Translations under genes and position numbers: made by a program
Shown here: piece after piece, positions 33,094 to 41,427 of the stretch
Position numbering within the stretch: the first letter of the stretch is position 1
Layout of the letters: each line of letters begins with the position of its first letter
Assembly: GCF_003853415.1 (NCBI RefSeq)
Contig: NZ_QTPP01000035.1
Span: 1 to 64,000 of the forward strand
From: Burkholderia sp. Bp9142
Lineage (GTDB): Bacteria; Pseudomonadota; Gammaproteobacteria; Burkholderiales; Burkholderiaceae
Length of the DNA stretch: 64,000 nucleotides
Direction: 5' to 3'
Notes under the pieces: model-generated
Databases searched by the model: none
What the model was told of the DNA's origin: nothing
What the model saw: only the letters and a program-made list of their open reading frames with translations

Positions 33094-35751
33094 ATGACCA
33101 CGCTGTCGCCCGAGGCCTTTGCTGGCCACACTCCGATGATGCAGCAGTACCTGCGCATCAAGGCCGATCACCCCGACACGCTCGTCTTCTACCGGATGGG
33201 CGACTTCTACGAGCTGTTCTTCGAAGACGCGGAGAAAGCCGCGCGCCTGCTCGACCTGACCCTCACGCAGCGCGGCGCATCGGCCGGCACGCCGATCAAG
33301 ATGGCCGGCGTCCCGCATCACGCGGTCGAACAGTATCTGGCGAAGCTCGTGAAGATGGGCGAATCGGTCGCGATCTGCGAGCAGATCGGCGACCCCGCCA
33401 CGTCGAAGGGGCCGGTCGAGCGCAAGGTCGTGCGCGTCGTCACGCCCGGCACGCTGACCGATGCCGCACTGCTGTCCGACAAGAACGACGTCTACCTGCT
33501 CGCGATGTGCACGGGCCACAACAAGCGCGGCGTCGCGGTCAACATCGGCCTCGCGTGGCTGAACCTCGCGAGCGGCGCGCTGCGGCTCGCCGAAATCGAA
33601 CCCGACCAGCTCGGCGCCGCGCTCGAACGCATCCGCCCGGCCGAGATCCTGACGGCGGACGGCACGACCGACGCGGTGCCCGCGGGCGCCGGCGCGATCA
33701 AGCGCGTGCCGGCATGGCACTTCGACATCGCATCGGGCACGCAGCGCCTGTGCGACCAGCTCGACGTCGCCGGCCTCGACGGCTTCGGCGCGCATTCGCT
33801 GACGAGCGCGTGCGGCGCCGCGGGCGCGCTGCTACTGTACGCGGCAGCCACGCAGGGCCAGCAACTGCGTCACGTGCGCAGCCTGAAGGTCGAGAACGAA
33901 ACGGAATACATCGGGCTCGATCCGGCGACCCGCCGCAACCTCGAGCTGACCGAAACGCTGCGCGGCACCGAATCGCCGACGCTGTACTCGCTGCTCGACA
34001 CCTGCTGCACGACGATGGGCAGCCGCCTGCTGCGTCACTGGCTGCATCATCCGCCGCGCGCGTCGGTCGCCGCGCAGTCGCGCCAGCAAGCGATCGGCGC
34101 GCTGCTCGATGCGCCCGCGAACGCGAGCCTCGACGCACTGCGCAGCGCGCTGCGCCAGATCGCCGACGTCGAGCGGATCACCGGGCGCCTCGCACTGCTG
34201 TCCGCGCGGCCGCGCGACCTGTCGAGCCTGCGCGATACGTTCGCCGCGCTGCCGGCACTGCGCGAGCGCATCAGCGCGATCGTCGCCAACGCGGATGCGC
34301 TCATGCGCGTCGACGCGGCACTCGCGCCGCCCGCCGAATGCCTCGACCTGCTGACGAGCGCGATCGCCCCCGAGCCGGCCGCGATGGTGCGCGACGGCGG
34401 CGTGATCGCGCGCGGCTACGACGCGGAACTCGACGAGCTGCGCGACATCTCCGAGAACTGCGGCCAATTCCTGATCGATCTCGAGGCGCGCGAGCGCACC
34501 CGCACCGGCATCGCGAACCTGCGCGTCGAATACAACAAGGTGCACGGCTTCTACATCGAGGTCACGCGCGGCCAGACCGACAAGGTACCCGACGACTATC
34601 GCCGCCGCCAGACGCTGAAGAACGCCGAGCGCTATATCACGCCCGAACTGAAGACCTTCGAGGACAAGGCGCTGTCCGCGCAGGAGCGCGCGCTGGCCCG
34701 CGAGCGCGCGCTGTACGACGGCGTGCTGCAGGCGCTGCTGCCGTTCATCCCCGAGTGCCAGCGCGTCGCGTCGGCGCTCGCGGAGCTCGACGTGCTCGCC
34801 GCGTTCGCCGAGCGTGCCCGCACGCTCGACTGGGTCGCCCCCGCCTTCACTGACGAAATCGGCATCGAGATCGAACAGGGTCGCCATCCGGTCGTCGAAG
34901 CGCAGGTCGAGCAGTTCATCGCGAACGACTGCCGGTTCGGCGCCGAGCGCAAGCTGCTGCTGATCACCGGCCCGAACATGGGCGGCAAGTCGACGTTCAT
35001 GCGGCAGACGGCGCTGATCGCGCTGATGGCATACGTCGGCAGCTACGTGCCCGCGAAGTCGGCCTGCTTCGGCCCGATCGACCGCATCTTCACGCGGATC
35101 GGCGCGGCCGACGACCTCGCCGGTGGCCGCTCGACCTTCATGGTCGAGATGACCGAAGCCGCCGCGATCCTCAACGACGCGACGCCGCAAAGCCTCGTGC
35201 TGATGGACGAAATCGGCCGCGGCACGTCGACGTTCGACGGCCTCGCGCTTGCGTGGGCCATTGCGCGCCACCTGCTGGCGCAAAACGGCTGCTACACGCT
35301 GTTCGCGACACACTACTTCGAGCTGACGCAATTGCCGGCCGAATTTCCGCAAGCTGCGAACGTCCACCTGTCGGCCGTCGAGCACGGCCACGGCATCGTG
35401 TTCCTGCACGCGGTCAACGAAGGCCCGGCGAACCAGAGCTACGGGCTGCAGGTTGCGCAGCTCGCGGGCGTGCCGGCGCCGGTGATCCGCGCCGCTCGCA
35501 AGCATCTCGCGTATCTCGAACAGCAGTCGGCCACGCAGCACACGCCGCAGCTCGACCTGTTCAGCGCGCCGCCCGCCACGGCCGACGAATTCGAATGCGC
35601 GGAAGCGCCGGCGCCGTCCGATATCCCGCATCCGGCGCTCGAAAAGCTGCGCGACATCGATCCCGACGACCTCAAGCCGCGCGAAGCACTCGACCTGCTG
35701 TACGAGCTGCGCACGCTCCTCCGCTCGCACGATGCCGACGGGCACGCGTAA
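33094..35751 (+). CDS. mutS: DNA mismatch repair protein MutS
   Basis: An 885-residue mismatch-recognition ATPase. The mismatch-binding Phe-x-Glu motif is in GDFYELFFEDA near the N-terminus. The ATPase domain has Walker A GPNMGGKST and Walker B LVLMDEIGRGTSTFDG. The C-terminus has the conserved helix-turn-helix region. I start at MTTLSPEAFAGH; an upstream Met 20 codons earlier has no ribosome-binding site. The last 20 bp overlap the next gene. MutL is not in this window. Confidence 0.96.
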   Translation: MTTLSPEAFAGHTPMMQQYLRIKADHPDTLVFYRMGDFYELFFEDAEKAARLLDLTLTQRGASAGTPIKMAGVPHHAVEQYLAKLVKMGESVAICEQIGDPATSKGPVERKVVRVVTPGTLTDAALLSDKNDVYLLAMCTGHNKRGVAVNIGLAWLNLASGALRLAEIEPDQLGAALERIRPAEILTADGTTDAVPAGAGAIKRVPAWHFDIASGTQRLCDQLDVAGLDGFGAHSLTSACGAAGALLLYAAATQGQQLRHVRSLKVENETEYIGLDPATRRNLELTETLRGTESPTLYSLLDTCCTTMGSRLLRHWLHHPPRASVAAQSRQQAIGALLDAPANASLDALRSALRQIADVERITGRLALLSARPRDLSSLRDTFAALPALRERISAIVANADALMRVDAALAPPAECLDLLTSAIAPEPAAMVRDGGVIARGYDAELDELRDISENCGQFLIDLEARERTRTGIANLRVEYNKVHGFYIEVTRGQTDKVPDDYRRRQTLKNAERYITPELKTFEDKALSAQERALARERALYDGVLQALLPFIPECQRVASALAELDVLAAFAERARTLDWVAPAFTDEIGIEIEQGRHPVVEAQVEQFIANDCRFGAERKLLLITGPNMGGKSTFMRQTALIALMAYVGSYVPAKSACFGPIDRIFTRIGAADDLAGGRSTFMVEMTEAAAILNDATPQSLVLMDEIGRGTSTFDGLALAWAIARHLLAQNGCYTLFATHYFELTQLPAEFPQAANVHLSAVEHGHGIVFLHAVNEGPANQSYGLQVAQLAGVPAPVIRAARKHLAYLEQQSATQHTPQLDLFSAPPATADEFECAEAPAPSDIPHPALEKLRDIDPDDLKPREALDLLYELRTLLRSHDADGHA

Positions 35752-37003
35752 ACGCGTCCCGCCGGGCCGGCCGGCCCGCGCCGCCGCCGCGCTGGTCGCG
35801 GCGGTGCTCGTGCTGACGCAGGCCGGCGCGCTGGCGGCGCCGCCCAAGCGTGCCGCCGCACCCTACTCGTTCGCGGTCGTGTCGGGCGTGATCGACGTGC
35901 CGGCCGACGAGCCGGCCGCTCAGCGGCTGTTCGAGTCGATCGCGCGCGAGCGCAACCTGGCCTTCGTCGTCTATGCGGGCGACCTCAAGGGTGCGAAGGA
36001 AGCGTGCCGCGACTCGCTGTACACGCAGCGCGGCGCGATCCTGGACGCGTCGCGCGTGCCGCTCGTGTTCATTCCCGGCCACGACGACTGGGTGACGTGC
36101 AATACGGCGGCCGGCGGTGGCTACGACCCGGTCGAACGCCTGGACTTCCTGCGCCAGACGCTGCTTGCCGACGCAGCGCTGCCCGACCCCGGCGCGCTGC
36201 AGATCACGCGCGAAAGCGAAGTCGCGCGGTTCCGGCCCTATCGCGAAAACGCGCGCTGGATGCACGACGACGTCGTCTACGTCGCGCTGAACGCACCGGC
36301 GCCGAACAACCATTACCTGACGGCCGGCGGCCGCAACGGCGAATTCGAGGACCGCATCATCGCGAACGGCTTCTGGATCGACCATGCGGCCGAATATGCG
36401 AAGCGGCGCGAAGCGCGCGCAATGGTGGTGATTTTCGAAGGCGATCCGCAATTCGATCGCTATGAGCGCGCCGAACGCTTTGCATGGCTGCGCTTCAACC
36501 GGCCGCGCGTCCGCGACGGCTTCCGTGAGCTGAAACGAACGCTGGTGAAGGCGGCAGCGACTTTCCGCGGCCCGATCCTGGTGATGCACGCGAGCAGCGA
36601 GCCGCTTGCGAACGGCTTCCTGATCGATCGCCCGCTGCATGCGGACGACGGTGTGCTGGTGGGAAATGTGACGCGCGTCGCGATCGGACCGCGTCATCCG
36701 GCGAATCAATGGGTGAAGGTCAGCGTGTCGCCGGCCCGTCAGACGATCTTCAATGTCAGCTTGCAGGACGTCCCGAAGAACCTGCCGATCCCGCCCACGC
36801 TGCCGGCCGTGCCGCGTGACGATGTCCCGCTGCCGCAGATGCCCGAAATCCCGGCCTTGCCGGCACTGCCCGACTCGTCGTCGGTCGCGCCGCCGCTGCA
36901 GGGCGACGGCACGACGCCGGGCGGCGCCTCGTGGCCCGCGCCGCCCCCTGCTTCAGGGCCGGCGCCGGGCCTGCCTGCCAGTTCAGTGCAGGGTACGCCC
37001 TGA
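35732..37003 (+). CDS. Secreted metallophosphoesterase-like protein
   Basis: A 423-residue exported protein, predicted to fold like a calcineurin-type phosphoesterase. It has an Arg/Ala-rich signal peptide (cleavage near ALA, about 36), a metal-site-like VVYAGDLKGA and a PGHDDW segment in place of the usual GNHE. The HGH-type C-terminal motif is not obvious, so activity is uncertain. The last 90 or so residues are Pro-rich (LPIPPTLPAVPRDDVPLP), suggesting a flexible tail. It overlaps mutS by 20 bp at the 5' end and the slyD-like gene tail-to-tail by 21 bp. Confidence 0.75.
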   Translation: MPTGTRKRVPPGRPARAAAALVAAVLVLTQAGALAAPPKRAAAPYSFAVVSGVIDVPADEPAAQRLFESIARERNLAFVVYAGDLKGAKEACRDSLYTQRGAILDASRVPLVFIPGHDDWVTCNTAAGGGYDPVERLDFLRQTLLADAALPDPGALQITRESEVARFRPYRENARWMHDDVVYVALNAPAPNNHYLTAGGRNGEFEDRIIANGFWIDHAAEYAKRREARAMVVIFEGDPQFDRYERAERFAWLRFNRPRVRDGFRELKRTLVKAAATFRGPILVMHASSEPLANGFLIDRPLHADDGVLVGNVTRVAIGPRHPANQWVKVSVSPARQTIFNVSLQDVPKNLPIPPTLPAVPRDDVPLPQMPEIPALPALPDSSSVAPPLQGDGTTPGGASWPAPPPASGPAPGLPASSVQGTP

Positions 37004-37531
37004 CGGCGTGTCGCCGTCCTCGTCTTCGTCCTCGTCTTCGTCGACGATTTCGAGGCCTTCCGCGCCGTGCGCGTGCTCATGCTCGATCTCGTCCTCGGTC
37101 GCTTCGCGAACGTCCTTGACCGTGAGCGCGAAACGCAGCGCCATGCCCGCGAGCGGGTGGTTGCCGTCGAGCACGACCTTGTCTTCGGCGACGTCGGTGA
37201 CCGTGTAGATCAGCGAATCCACTTCCTCGTCGCCGTCTTCCGGCGTGCCTTCGAACTGCATGCCCACTTCGAGCGGCTCGGGAAAACGGTCGCGCGGCTC
37301 GATTTTCACGAGTTCGGGATCATAGTCGCCGAACGCGTCCTGCGGCTCGAGCTGAATCTGCGCCTGGTAACCGGGCTCGTGGCCGTCGAGCTGTTCCTCG
37401 ATCTTGGGGAACGTGCCATCATAGCCGCCGTGCAGATAGACCATCGGCTCGTCACTTTCCTCGATCAGATTGCCTTGCGCATCCGACAGCTTGTAAGTGA
37501 CCGACACGACGGTGTTTTTTGCGATTTTCAT
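36983..37531 (-). CDS. SlyD-type FKBP peptidyl-prolyl isomerase
   Basis: A 182-residue FKBP of the SlyD class, with the FKBP core split by an insert-in-flap domain (about 70-125). The N-terminus MKIAKNTVVSVTYKL and GAGYDG-like loop (HGGYDGTFP) fit the family. It acts as a prolyl isomerase and chaperone in the cytoplasm. The His/Cys-rich metal-binding tail of E. coli SlyD is replaced by HEHAHG plus a strongly acidic run (DEDEDEDEDGD). It is convergent with the phosphoesterase-like gene and starts 32 bp from the divergent ribosomal oxygenase gene. Confidence 0.9.
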   Translation of the reverse strand: MKIAKNTVVSVTYKLSDAQGNLIEESDEPMVYLHGGYDGTFPKIEEQLDGHEPGYQAQIQLEPQDAFGDYDPELVKIEPRDRFPEPLEVGMQFEGTPEDGDEEVDSLIYTVTDVAEDKVVLDGNHPLAGMALRFALTVKDVREATEDEIEHEHAHGAEGLEIVDEDEDEDEDGDTPSGRTLH

Positions 37532-37563
37532 CCAATTCTCCCAAATACAAATCTCATTATACG

Positions 37564-38784
37564 ATGCGCAACCGGTCTCAAGCCGAACCGCGGGATGCCG
37601 CTGCCACCCCGCTCGGCGCGCCGCCCTCCGATCTTCCCACGCCGCTGCTCGGCGGTCTCTCGCCAGCGCAGTTCATGCGCCGCTACTGGCAGAAGAAGCC
37701 GCTGCTGATCCGCCAGGCGATCCCCGGCGTGAAGCCGCCGGTCACGCGCGACGCGCTGTTCGAGCTGGCAGCCGACTATGATGCCGAATCGCGACTGATC
37801 ACCCATTTTCGTAACAAGTGGCAACTGGCGCACGGTCCGTTCGAGCCGGGCGCGCTGCCCGCCGTGTCGCGCAAGTCCTGGTCCTTGCTCGTCCAGGGGC
37901 TCGACCTGCACGTCGACGCGGCACGCGCGCTGCTCGACCGCTTCCGCTTCGTCCCGGACGCGCGCCTCGACGACCTGATGATTTCGTACGCGACGGACGG
38001 CGGCGGCGTGGGCCCGCACTTCGACTCGTACGACGTGTTCCTGCTGCAGGTCGAGGGCCGCCGCCGCTGGCGCATCGGCGCGCAGAAGGACCTGTCGCTG
38101 CAGCCGGACGTGCCGCTGAAGATTCTCGAGCATTTCGAGCCGAGCGACGAATGGTTGCTGGAGCCGGGCGACATGCTGTACCTGCCGCCGCACATCGCGC
38201 ACGACGGCGTGGCCGAAGGCGAATGCATGACCTGCTCGATCGGCTTTCGGGCCCCGTCCGCCGGCGAACTGGGCGCACAATTCCTGTACTACCTCGCGGA
38301 ACGCGGCGGCCTGCGTGACGAGCGCGGCGACGCGCTCTATCGCGACCCGAAACAGCCGGCGGTCGACGCGCCTGCGCAACTGCCGCCGGCGATGGTCGAG
38401 CGTGTCGCCGAGATCGTCGATGCGATCCGCTGGCGCAAGCGCGACGTCGCCGAATTCCTCGGTTGCTACCTGAGCGAGCCGAAATCGAACGTCGTATTCG
38501 AGCCGCCGGCACGCCCGCTGTCCGAGGCCGCGTTCGTCACGCAGGCGTCACGCCGAGGCGTGTATCTCGACAGAAGGGCCGCATTGATGTATAACGCGCG
38601 CTCGTACTTCATTAATGGCGAGGAAGAACCGCTCGAGCAAGCCAGCGAATGGCTGCCCGAACTGGCCAATCTGCGCCACATGGAGGCGAAACGGTTTGTA
38701 ACACTATCCCGGGTTCCCTCAATGACAGCCTTGCTGCACGAGTGGTATTGTGCGGGCTGGATACGGGTCGGAAACCGGATTTAG
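37564..38784 (+). CDS. Ribosomal protein 2-oxoglutarate oxygenase (RoxA/YcfD-type cupin)
   Basis: A 406-residue JmjC/cupin oxygenase. The iron-binding His-x-Asp motif is in VGPHFDSYD and the distal His in PPHIAHDG. E. coli YcfD (RoxA) hydroxylates Arg81 of ribosomal protein L16 (established knowledge); this protein fits in length and domain plan. An N-terminal segment of about 25 residues is extra. I start at MRNRSQAEP; the frame 15 codons upstream lies in the slyD start region. The 32-bp divergent spacing with the SlyD-type isomerase suggests shared control. Confidence 0.88.
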   Translation: MRNRSQAEPRDAAATPLGAPPSDLPTPLLGGLSPAQFMRRYWQKKPLLIRQAIPGVKPPVTRDALFELAADYDAESRLITHFRNKWQLAHGPFEPGALPAVSRKSWSLLVQGLDLHVDAARALLDRFRFVPDARLDDLMISYATDGGGVGPHFDSYDVFLLQVEGRRRWRIGAQKDLSLQPDVPLKILEHFEPSDEWLLEPGDMLYLPPHIAHDGVAEGECMTCSIGFRAPSAGELGAQFLYYLAERGGLRDERGDALYRDPKQPAVDAPAQLPPAMVERVAEIVDAIRWRKRDVAEFLGCYLSEPKSNVVFEPPARPLSEAAFVTQASRRGVYLDRRAALMYNARSYFINGEEEPLEQASEWLPELANLRHMEAKRFVTLSRVPSMTALLHEWYCAGWIRVGNRI

Positions 38785-38850
38785 TGAGTCGTCCCGTATG
38801 CCCGTGCAGATCAAATTCTGTATGGGAAAGACAACGTATTGACCCCGCAT

Positions 38851-38882
38851 TTGTCGACGGTCGATAGGAAAGTGCATATAAT
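38851..38882 (+). promoter_or_regulatory. Candidate promoter of the Ala-rich lipoprotein gene
   Basis: A perfect TATAAT (38877-38882) with either GTCGAC (38853-38858, 18-bp spacing) or TTGTCG (38851-38856, 20-bp spacing) as -35. This would give a 5' leader of about 120 nt before the ATG at 39014, long for a housekeeping gene and a possible site of post-transcriptional control. Confidence 0.45.
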
Positions 38883-39013
38883 TTCCGCCCAAGCCGTAGG
38901 GAAGATTCACGCTCTAGAAGTGCGTCTCCACCAGCGGCCCAGGTCGGTGTTGGAGCACATTACCGGTATTGTTTCGCGCTGTTGCTTACCTTTAACCATA
39001 AAAGGACGTGATC

Positions 39014-39277
39014 ATGAAGAAATCCCTCCTCGTAGCTTCCCTGTTGGCTGCTGTTGCACTGGCTGCTTGCAACAAGAGCGCTGATCAAGCTGCTTCGTCG
39101 GCTGCAAGCGACGCAGCTGCTGCTGCTTCGACGGCTGCTTCGGCAGTTGCTGGTGCTGCGAGCGACGCTTCGGCTGCTGCTTCGTCGGCGACGGCTGCTG
39201 CGAGCGACGCAGCTGCTGCTGTGGCGTCGGCTGCTTCGGCAGCGACGGCTGCTCCGGCTTCGGGCGCAAGCCAGTAA
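39014..39277 (+). CDS. Ala/Ser-rich small lipoprotein
   Basis: An 87-residue lipoprotein. The signal peptide MKKSLLVASLLAAVALAAC has a lipobox LAAC with Cys19 or so. The mature part is almost entirely Ala, Ser, Asp and Thr (repeats of the SAASDAAAA kind), probably a long alpha-helix of the alanine-coil type, similar in idea to Lpp. It is preceded by an AAAGGA ribosome-binding site. Codons for Ala are mainly GCT and GCA, unlike GCG/GCC in its neighbours, suggesting very high expression or a different origin. A strong terminator follows. Confidence 0.85.
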   Translation: MKKSLLVASLLAAVALAACNKSADQAASSAASDAAAAASTAASAVAGAASDASAAASSATAAASDAAAAVASAASAATAAPASGASQ

Positions 39278-39293
39278 GCCTCAGCATCAGCTG

Positions 39294-39327
39294 AAAAAAA
39301 AACCGGCCCTTCGGGCCGGTTTTTTTA
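39294..39327. terminator. Strong bidirectional terminator
   Basis: AACCGGCCC-TTC-GGGCCGGTT, with a run of A before and T after, separates the Ala-rich lipoprotein gene and the convergent metallo-beta-lactamase gene. The plus-strand T run of seven or more suits the lipoprotein transcript. Confidence 0.9.
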
Positions 39328-39394
39328 TGCCTGTCGGTTCCGCACGCACGTCGCGCCCGGCAACCCGGTGCCGTTCCGCCCTCTCCCGCGCCGC

Positions 39395-40171
39395 TCAGCC
39401 TAGCGTGAGCCAGTCGAAGCCCGCGTCCTGCGTGGCCACGACCACGTCCTCCCCGTCCGTTCCCAGCACGCCGGCCAACGCCTGGCGGGCCAGCTCGGGC
39501 CGGTTGTTCTGCTGGCTCAGGTGCGCGGCGACCAGGTGCTGGAGGCGGCTGCGTTCGAGCGACGCGAGGATGCCGGCGGCAGCATCGTTGCTCAGGTGGC
39601 CGTGATTGCCGCCGATCCGCGCCTTCAGCGACTGCGGATAACGGCTCCCGGCCAGCATCGCGGTATCGTGGTTGGATTCGAGCACCAGCGCGTCACAACC
39701 GCTCAGGACGGCCGTGATGTGCGGTGTGGCCATCCCGACGTCGGTCAGCACGCCGAGCCGGCGGCAACCATCCATGAAGACGAACTGGAGCGGTTCCCGC
39801 GCGTCGTGGGGCACCGTATAGGGCATCACGGCCAGATCGCGTATCGCGGCCGTCTCGTCGCCCCACAACACGTGGAGATCGACATCGGCCTCGTCCGCGC
39901 CCACCGCGCGCGCCGTGCCCCAGCTCATGTAGAGCGGCAACGACCCGCGCCGCGCGAGCGTCAGCGCGCTGCCGACGTGGTCGCTGTGTTCGTGGGTGAT
40001 GAGGATCGCATCGAGATCGTCGATGCCGAGATTCAGGCGGCCGAGGCGGCGCTCGACCTCCTTCGCTGAAAAACCGCAGTCGAGCAGCACGCGGGTGGTC
40101 GTCGTGCCGCTCGAGACCTCGACGACCAGCGCGTTGCCTTCGCTGCCGCTACCGAGGCTGGCGAAGCGCAC
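39395..40171 (-). CDS. Metallo-beta-lactamase-fold hydrolase (YycJ/WalJ-like)
   Basis: A 258-residue MBL-fold protein. The metal-binding motif THEHSDH is at residues 59-65, and GGNHGHLS near residue 195 gives another His. The family includes the YycJ/WalJ exonucleases of Gram-positives and uncharacterised proteobacterial members. It is the last gene of the dapA-bamC unit, with only 4 bp between it and bamC. Confidence 0.9.
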   Translation of the reverse strand: MRFASLGSGSEGNALVVEVSSGTTTTRVLLDCGFSAKEVERRLGRLNLGIDDLDAILITHEHSDHVGSALTLARRGSLPLYMSWGTARAVGADEADVDLHVLWGDETAAIRDLAVMPYTVPHDAREPLQFVFMDGCRRLGVLTDVGMATPHITAVLSGCDALVLESNHDTAMLAGSRYPQSLKARIGGNHGHLSNDAAAGILASLERSRLQHLVAAHLSQQNNRPELARQALAGVLGTDGEDVVVATQDAGFDWLTLG

Positions 40172-40175
40172 GCGG

Positions 40176-41321
40176 TCAGTTCAGCTGGGCGTGCAACAGC
40201 GAAATGATCCGCTGCGCGTCCGACGAGTTGTCGACCTGGCCGTTCGCGTTGACCACCGCGACCTGCGTGCCGCCGTTGCCCTGCGCGCGCACGTTGACCA
40301 GGTATTCCTTGCCCGGCTTGGCCGCCGACGGGCCGCCATAGAACAGCTTGCCGAACAGCCCGTCGCGCTTGAGCTCTTCCATCGTGTTCGCGTAGCGGAC
40401 CGTGTACAGGCCCTTCTCGCGGTCGCGATTGTCGACCGCGAAGTTGGTGCGGTCGAGCGCGAGCCCGACGCGCAGCCATGCGCGGTCGAACGATTCCGCG
40501 AGCTGCAGCGTCGCGGCGCCGCTGCTCGTGTCGCTGACCTGCGCCGGCGCTGTCGCGGGACGCGCATCGGTCAGCAGTTGCTTCGCCTGCGCGTCGCTCA
40601 GACCGAACTTCTGCATCAGCTTCGACAGGAACACGGCCTCGAGCACCGGGTTGCGCGGACGCTCTTCCCAGCGCGACGACGTGCCGCCCTGCGGGCCGAC
40701 CATCATTTCCTCCATCGCGCTGTGCGTGATCGAGATGTCGGTGTTGCCGTTCGGCGTGCGGTTCACGAGCGTACGGAAACGGTCGCGCGTGCCGGATGAG
40801 TACGCGAAGTCGATGACCTTGCCGATCGTGCGCCGGAACCAGTCGTCGGGAATGTTCGCGCGGTTCTCGGCCCAGTCGGTGGCCATGATGCCGGTCGACG
40901 GTGCGTCGGTCTTCAGCGAGAAGCCGTTCTCCTGCCAGAATTCCTTCAGGATCGGCCACAGCTGCTCGGGCGTGCGCCCATCCACCACGAGCCAGCGACG
41001 GTCGCCGTCGCGCTCGATATGCATGCCGAGCGGATCCTGCGCGCTCGGGACGCCGTCGGTCGCGTTGCCTGCGGCCGTCGTCGCCCGCGGCGGCAGCGTG
41101 CCGAGACCGGCGTTGCTCGGCGGTGCGACGAACTGCTGGGTCGTCGGCACCGGCTTCAGGTCGCTCGGCACCGCGAGCGGCGGCGCCGAACCCGTGTTCT
41201 TGTAGTTGACCCGGTCAGGAGCCAGATAGTCGTTCAGCGTATCGCAGCCGGCGAGCGCGCCCAGCGCCAGCGCCACCACCGAAACCTGGATGGCGCGAGA
41301 GGAAAAGGCGAAACGTTTCAT
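40176..41321 (-). CDS. bamC: Outer membrane assembly lipoprotein BamC
   Basis: A 381-residue lipoprotein with lipobox LAGC (Cys26), matching BamC (NlpB). It is an accessory subunit of the BAM complex that inserts beta-barrel proteins in the outer membrane. The sequence after the Cys (DTLNDYLAPDRVNYKN) fits the BamC N-terminal region that binds BamD, followed by two helix-grip domains. I start at MKRFAFSS, since earlier frame codons lack a signal peptide. It follows dapA by 106 bp, as in E. coli, where dapA and bamC are neighbours. Confidence 0.92.
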   Translation of the reverse strand: MKRFAFSSRAIQVSVVALALGALAGCDTLNDYLAPDRVNYKNTGSAPPLAVPSDLKPVPTTQQFVAPPSNAGLGTLPPRATTAAGNATDGVPSAQDPLGMHIERDGDRRWLVVDGRTPEQLWPILKEFWQENGFSLKTDAPSTGIMATDWAENRANIPDDWFRRTIGKVIDFAYSSGTRDRFRTLVNRTPNGNTDISITHSAMEEMMVGPQGGTSSRWEERPRNPVLEAVFLSKLMQKFGLSDAQAKQLLTDARPATAPAQVSDTSSGAATLQLAESFDRAWLRVGLALDRTNFAVDNRDREKGLYTVRYANTMEELKRDGLFGKLFYGGPSAAKPGKEYLVNVRAQGNGGTQVAVVNANGQVDNSSDAQRIISLLHAQLN

Positions 41322-41427
41322 GAAATCCTTCGTCTTGCTAGAACGCTCGTCAGGAGCGGCGCCGGACGGAGCCGGCCGGTGCGGGTTGATGAGGGGTCGG
41401 CGGCCGCAGGGCGCGGCCGCCTGTGCA

